NCBI GenBank assembly: GCA_037957365.1
Contig: JARHVA010001471.1
Coordinates: 2,486,501-2,550,500, forward strand
Direction of reading: 5' to 3'
DNA from: Torreya grandis
Lineage: Eukaryota > Streptophyta > Pinopsida > Cupressales > Taxaceae
Length of the DNA: 64,000 bases
This document shows, piece after piece, positions 58,613-64,000 of the stretch. Made by a program: the position numbers and the translations under genes. The number at the start of each line of letters is the position of its first letter. Position 1 is the first letter of the stretch. The notes beneath the pieces are model-generated. The model saw nothing but the letters and a program-made list of their open reading frames with translations, searched no databases and was not told the DNA's origin.

Positions 58613-58915
58613 AGCTTCCGCTTGACTTTAGCAACTTACCCAAGCACTTTTTTGAACCGTTGAACAATGAAGCAGTTGAACTTGATGAATTTTGACAAAG
58701 TGCTTGACTCTTTGAAGCTTATTGATGATGTTGAACCTTTAACTCATCGAACCCTTGGATCTACTAGTCCCTTTACTGAAAAATCTTGAAAAAATAAGGA
58801 ATCTGAAAGCTCAAAACAATTTTTTTAGAAGAGAAGAGAGGGTTCTTTGGCTTGTAAGACCAAAAATAGTTCATGTGTTGTCCCAAAAATGAGAAGTCTA
58901 TTTTTGGGGACAACA

Positions 58916-58935
58916 GCTAGCTCCAGTTGGGGAAC
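58916..58935 (-). other. PPT region (element D)
   Basis: The minus strand reads GTTCCCCAACTGGAGCTAGC directly before the LTR, nearly identical to the block before the element C 3' LTR. Confidence 0.55.
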
Positions 58936-59117
58936 TTCCTTTAGATGAAAGCTTGGAATAGCTGAGGGGAGTAGAAACCAGAATCTCTAGTGCCTTGAAG
59001 TGTGCCATTGGGCTATGGAGTCATGCTACCCAAAAAATAAAGGGCCAAAAACATAAATGAAAAGCACAAAATATAACTAAAGACTATACATATGTACAGG
59101 TAATCTTATCTGATGCC

Positions 59118-62006
59118 TCAAGATTTGAAGTGCTTCAGATGCCACCCACTTTGAGATAGTAAAAATGGTGTTCCATCTTGATAAACCAGTAAAAAACCAT
59201 TTTCTCCTCAGAATCGGTGATGGGTGAATGGAACTCTCCACCAGGAATCACATTTCCTGTGCACTCATTTTGGTTCTCTCTTCTTACTCCATGCAAGGCA
59301 TGGTCTCCAATCTAAAAACCATAAATCTTTACTATCTCAAAGAAGAGTTCCTCCTCCTGACTTTGGTCTGCAACAGTATGGTCCACTGCCATAGCTTGTT
59401 GTTCTACTGGTTCAATCTAGTGCATGATTTGATTATCCCCCTTAGACACCTGAAAAATTATCAGTTCAGCATCTCCTTTGGTGTGGAGGAGTTTGACATC
59501 TTCGTCTTGAGCAACCTGTAATCCTAGCAGCAATGATTCATACTCCGTAGTGTTATTGGTGTTGCTAAACTGCAACTTGCATGAAGAGGGAAAAACATCT
59601 CCTTGAGGAGATATCGACACAATATCGGCTTCAACATTGGTAGAAGAATTATTGCCATCAAATTCCAGGATCCAAACATCATCAAAAATTGATCTTCTAT
59701 CAGATTTCTCTTCATTAGAGGTGGAAGATCCTTTTTCATCTATATTGCACCCTACTAATTCTTCTGATGTCTCATTTGAATCAATTTTCAAATTGCCACC
59801 TATAGGACTTTCATCTACTGAAACATGAACATCCTTAGTAGACAAAAAATAATTACCTCTTCCTGAAGACTCAAAAAAATTTGAGCTTCAGGTGCTGATG
59901 TTTGAGTGACAACATATTTTGCCTCCTTTTCAGGGAGCAATCTCTTCATAACACCGTTGACTGGGATCCTTGCCTCAAACAGGTCCATGCTCAACTCTCC
60001 ACCCACATTCTTGAATAAATTTCATCCAAGAAAGATGCCAAATGATGCTGGGACGTCTGCCACCAGGACAGTCATCTTGATTCTCTTGTCTAGGAATGCC
60101 GCAAATGCAAATTAGGCATCCTTGATTTGTCCCAATAGTGGTACTTATTTGTTCTCCATGGAGAAACATCTCCCAAATGTCTTGGTTAGTGTGAGACCAA
60201 GATATTCTACCACTTTGGTAGGCATGACATTGTCTGAAGCACCGAAATCAATGATGCAGTTGATTAGCTTGTGACCGTTTATCAACAGGGAAACATAGAA
60301 AGGCTCTATTTTCCCAGGGACAGCAGGAGGAGTAATGAAAAGATTGTTTGGGATGGGCATGTTCCTTGGGGGATCATGAGTTACCTTTCTAATCTCTTGT
60401 CCTACAAGGATGGATTTATTCTTCACACACTCCACCAACCTATCCAACTGCTCAGGGTTGGCTTATAGGAATTCAAATTCAGTCATTTGAATCTTGGTTT
60501 TCTTGACATGCTCGATTATGTCAAATGACTAAAATAGACTAGGAACAGAGGATGGGAGTTCATCCTTTTGGTTTTTGGGAGGGGGAGGACTAGCCTGTGA
60601 AGTTGAAGTAGAAGGTGCAGAGATGTTTGATGTACTTACGTTTCTAGCAATCACTGGGTCCTTTGGCTGGAAAGGTAGAGAAGTTCCCCGCTTAGCAATT
60701 GAAAATATTGGTTGAGGTCATTCCTCTACTTTCTCCTTATTAGTTGGTTGAGCTGATTGATTCTTGGATTGGGTGAATAAAGCATATGATCCCTCAGCTA
60801 CATTACCTTCACTTCTGGGTTCATCCTGATAATTCAAGAAACCAATGTTGGAGTCGCCAGGTAATTCTTCTTCTTCCTCAGTGAAGAGATTAGCATCATA
60901 TTCAAGATTCAACTTAGGCTAGAATGATAAATCTGATTCAGCTTCAAGATATCCAACCACTGAGTTGGTTGGAGGCGCTTCAAGGGCAAGGTACCTCTGT
61001 GGAGGACGAAGGCGATTTGCTTGTCATTGGTTTCTAGCAGCATTGTCTTGGTATGACTGATTAGGGAATGTCCTTCTTAGTACATCTCTGTATGGAGTAG
61101 AGGACATCCCTTGTGCCATTTTTTTTGAGAGCCAACAATTCATTTGCTAGCTTCTGCACCACTGGATTAGTGGTGGTTTTAGGTGAGTATTCAAAAGATG
61201 AAGAGAGTTTACCTCTATTTGGGTCTCTCTTTATCTTTCTAGCTAAGATAAGGTCATCTTCTACCTCAATAGCTAAGTATTGAGCATCATTAAGGTCTAT
61301 GTGGCCAACACGTCTCAGTATAAAACTCACCTCAGGCAATCGTGAGTTGATGAAGAAGCATTTGAGGTTTTCAGGTGTTGGCTGAGCAATGGTAGGAATC
61401 CAGTTCCTCAGCTTGTCAAACTTTGCAATGAAATCCCTCATAGGTTCATGAGGTTATTTCTTCATCTGTGTGAGCTGAGCTAGAAATTCATGTGCATCTT
61501 CTCTAGTCTTGAATCTGGCTTCAAATTTAGCTTTGAGAGTGTCTTAGTCAGTCACTGACCGAGCTTGCAGGTGGTAGAACCAGTCTACAACAGTGCCTTG
61601 TAGTGTTTCCATAAATAGCCTGACTATTATGTCTTCATACTCCACTCCAATTACACCACAGGCTATGTTGAAGGCAGCAATATGTTCATTAGGGTGAACT
61701 TTCCCATCACCAAAGAATTTTAGGAAATTCTTCCTTGAACTACATGGAAGCTCACGTAGAGGTGAGGTCAAATTTAGTGGACCAAACGAGTTGCCCCAGA
61801 GACCTTGATCCATGACTTGATTATGTAAAAGTAGGATAAAAAATCTGGGTAGAGTATGTATAGGAAAATCTCTGCTAAGGGTAGACAAAGAAGCTCTGCC
61901 TTGGATTGGTGACCTAGTGTTGGTAGGAGGAAGACTCCTAGTTCATTGAAGGTGAGGTTGTGGAGGAAACAACTCAAAATTGATCTACTGCACCAACTCA
62001 AAAATA
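59118..62006 (-). pseudogene. element D gag-protease-aRNH with integrase C-terminal scrap (RT deleted)
   Basis: The start codon equivalent to element C's is ATT (near 62004-62006). Gag: WGNSFGPLNLTSPLRELPCS near 61790, FGDGKVHPNEHIAAFNIACG near 61700, PMRDFIAKFDKLRNWIPTIA near 61445. Protease (about 60265-60000): CIIDFGASDNVMPTKVVEYL, in which the catalytic DSG has become DFG. aRNH (59674-59417): WILEFDGNNSSTN, NTTEYESLLLGLQ and HTKGDAELIIFQVS, then it breaks. Within about 200 bp the frame reads GENGFLLVYQDGTPFLLSQS and HLKHFKS, the integrase C-terminus, ending at TGA 59118-59120. So roughly 2.9 kb present in element C (the end of aRNH through the integrase core) is absent. Confidence 0.85.
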
Positions 62007-62275
62007 GGGTCAACAACACCTCGATATTTCTGGCTTCTTGTATAGCATGGAGCTACCAGATTATAGAATAAAAATGGAAAAGAACTAGCTCTACTTCAGC
62101 TTGGAGCTTGAAGCTTCAAACTACACATTCTTTCCCAGTTAGCGTGGAGGTGGAAGAAAGTGGTAAGGCTATAATGATAATGGGTAAGACACAAATTGAA
62201 GTCACTAGAGTCTATAATGGATAAGGGTAGGGACTGCTTCAGTCTGAAACTTGAGGCTTCAAATTGTACGTAACA

Positions 62276-62848
62276 TCCCCAGCAGAGTCACCAAAAACTA
62301 TTGCACGAAACTAGGAGGAAAAATTAATAATGGGAAAGCACTGGAGCATCTTGTTCTTCCATAGCGGGATAAATGGATAAGGCTATAATGATAATGGGTG
62401 AGACATAGGTGATGTTTCAATCTGAATCTTGAGGCTTCAAATTGCACAAAATTACTTTGTCCCCAACAAAGTCACCAAAAATTGTTGCGCGAAGCTGGGA
62501 GGAAAATTAACAATGGGAAAGAACTAGAACTACTCGTTCTTCCCTAGTGGAATAAATGGATAATTCTATAATTATAATGGGTAAGACATAGGTGATGTTT
62601 CAACCTGAAGCTTGAGGCTTCAAATTGCACAAAATAATTATGTCCCCAGTGGAGTTGCCAAAAACTATTGCATGAAGCTGGGAGGAAAATTAACAATGGG
62701 AAAGAACTAGAACTGCTCATTCTTCCCCATCAAAATAAATGGATAAGGCTATAATGATAATGGGTAAGACACATGTGATGTTTCAATCTGAAGCTTGAGG
62801 CTTCAAATTGCACAATATTATTGTGTCCCCAGTGGAGTCGTCAAAAAT
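62276..62848 (-). repeat. four-fold repeat of the primer-binding-site region (element D)
   Basis: Units with a period of about 182 bp carry PBS-like sequence at about 62276, 62458, 62640 and 62824 (plus-strand forms GTCCCCAGTGGAGTYGYCA and decayed variants). Each is followed by AAAA(C/T)TRTTG, the bases that flank the true LTR end. The functional site is the last (62824-62843; minus strand TGACGACTCCACTGGGGACA). Units also share CTTGAGGCTTCAAATTGCAC. Confidence 0.88.
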
Positions 62849-64000
62849 TGTTGGGTGAATATTTTGTCAATCAGCTAACTAACAAGCAAAATAAGTCTCT
62901 TCAACCACAACATAGGGAGATTGGTCAGCCAAATGTGTAGGTTTACCACATCAAAAGGGGAAAAATCTCTCCTCTCATCAAGGGGAGGTTTCCTATAGAT
63001 ATGCAAGAGCTATATACTATATATATAAGCAGAAAATAACACTCAGAGGTAGGATACACCATCCATCTCTCTTTTTTCAGAGATGATGCTCACAGACAAA
63101 GGAGAAAATCTTTGTATAAACACTGAAGTCACTTCTCTTCTTTCAGAAGTGATCTTACAGGAAACAGTAGGAGTTCTTTCAGGTAGTGACAAGTAACTAG
63201 TAACAAAGGGCGTAGTAACCAATAGCCTAAGACGTAGCACAAAGTCTCCACCTCGACTGCCCAAGAGTGAAATACGAAGAATAATGAGGGCACAAAGTCA
63301 TCCCAAGGTCCTTTACACAAGAACAAAATACGAAGGATAATGAGGGCACAAAGTCGTCCCAAGATCCTTTACACAGAAAGAAACTAAAAACACACACTAA
63401 AGACAACTATACCAGCACAAATTCTGAAAGTAACTGACTTCAGGACACCTTCCCCTTTACTTACACTAGTTCTGCTTGTTAAATTAAGTAAACAAGAATG
63501 CATTTAGAAGACAGACATGAGAACAATCTCCTAAAATGGCACAAACTATAACAACACAAAGTCTGCAAGTAACTTGCTTTCTCATTCAGATAAAATAATA
63601 TGAACAACAATCTATGCTCAAAGTATCAGTATTTGCCATTCAATTTGGGCAGAGTTTTGCTTCTGTAAATGAAAAGATCTTCTTTGCATGAAATAGGAGT
63701 TTACAATATATAGTAGCCAAGAAAGGCTTGGTGCTTTGTTCCATAGAACGGCCCATGCTGCATTCAATGCCTTGAATGCATTTTCAGTTTTGTCAAAGAG
63801 GGCCATACTAGAATAGGGTGGTTGCCTTAACTATGGCGTGTCAATTCATCTCAAATGTCTTCTCCTAGGCCTGAGTCATCTAGTTTGTCACCTAATATCT
63901 ACGCAGCTATCCACTTTGCCTTTACTCTGACAGAGACAAATAGGTCGTGCCTTTAATGTTTGCAAGCTCAAATATCTATTTTGTAGACTGTTCCACCTAC
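62849..64000 (-). repeat. element D 5' LTR (partial, cut by the window edge)
   Basis: Matches 56521 onward in the 3' LTR: the same terminal TGTTGGGTGAATATTTTG (plus strand), stem-loops at 63064-63085 and 63130-63151, GCACAAAGTC words, and the TATA region near 63711. About 1.15 kb is in view. Confidence 0.9.

Larger units (their letters stand above)
56521..58915 (-). repeat. element D 3' LTR
   Basis: 2395 bp. The minus strand starts TGTTGTCCCCAAAAATAG at 58915 and ends CACCCAACA at 56521. It contains a terminal hairpin (58876-58915), G-box-like repeats (58078-58612), a TATA box near 57416-57425, five GACTTTGTGC words, three stem-loops and a TA microsatellite. Confidence 0.88.
56521..64000 (-). 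mobile_element. element D: internally deleted relative of element C (runs off the window)
   Basis: Minus-strand order: 5' LTR (from beyond 64000 to 62849), a primer-binding-site array, gag, protease, a truncated aRNH, an integrase C-terminal scrap, the PPT region, and the 3' LTR (58915-56521). The LTR ends (TGTTGTCCCC and ATTCACCCAACA), the primer site, the R/U5 stem-loops and the gag/protease match element C in kind. LTR length is 2395 bp, without ORF-X. RT, Ty3-type RNase H and the integrase core are missing, so the copy is non-autonomous. The right target duplication lies outside the window. Confidence 0.88.

Overview
This 64 kb window looks like intergenic DNA of a large-genome seed plant, most probably a conifer. 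It is AT-rich and consists almost wholly of decayed, nested retroelements. I see no intact host gene, rRNA, tRNA or CRISPR array. Plant Ty1/copia and Ty3/gypsy elements, plant L1-type LINE pieces and a Penelope-like reverse transcriptase scrap (known among plants mainly from conifers) support this reading. The organism call is an inference.

Layout, left to right. (1) 1-8.8 kb: a possible gypsy 3' end near 479; a short-LTR element E (709-3760, minus strand) with a gag remnant; a decayed retrotransposon-type ORF (ORF-X3, 3.9-6.55 kb); a TA-centred palindrome; a 34-bp minisatellite; and a Penelope-like fragment (about 8.15-8.44 kb, minus). (2) 8.9-17.7 kb: an L1-type LINE split by copia element A (9134-16136, target duplication TTTAA). 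The LINE reading frame resumes across the insertion, which fixes its ends. The 3' LTR of A was later disrupted and holds an inverted copy of a LINE segment. (3) 21-46 kb: copia element B (21006-46089, target duplication TAAAT, LTRs of about 1.06 kb) split by gypsy element C (22992-40704, target duplication AAGTC). (4) 46.1-53 kb: LINE 3' end, a tandem array of small palindromes, a copia RT/RNase H scrap, and a block of GGTTCAA words. (5) 53.4-56.45 kb: ORF-X2. (6) 56.5-64 kb: gypsy element D on the minus strand, running off the right edge.

The most interesting object is element C. Its LTRs are about 5.8 kb and nearly as long as its 6.1 kb internal region. Each LTR carries a roughly 1,150-codon open reading frame (ORF-X) upstream of the LTR's own TATA box, so ORF-X lies in U3. 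The pol order is protease, plant-type RNase H (aRNH), RT, Ty3-type RNase H, integrase. The aRNH therefore precedes RT instead of following the Ty3-type RNase H as in the Ogre/Retand arrangement I know. Element D is a relative with 2.4 kb LTRs that lack ORF-X. It keeps gag, protease and part of aRNH but has lost RT, RNase H and the integrase core, and its primer-binding-site region is repeated four times with a period of about 182 bp.

C and D share three stem-loops in R/U5 with invariant loops (GAAANAAG twice, TTAG once) and compensating stem changes, which suggests a functional RNA structure. Several LTR families here carry their own repeated motif array in U3: CGACGTCG palindromes in A, GGGCGG..CCGCCC palindromes in C, and G-box-like GACACGTGGC in D. 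All coding regions are broken by stops or frameshifts, so everything here is fossil sequence.
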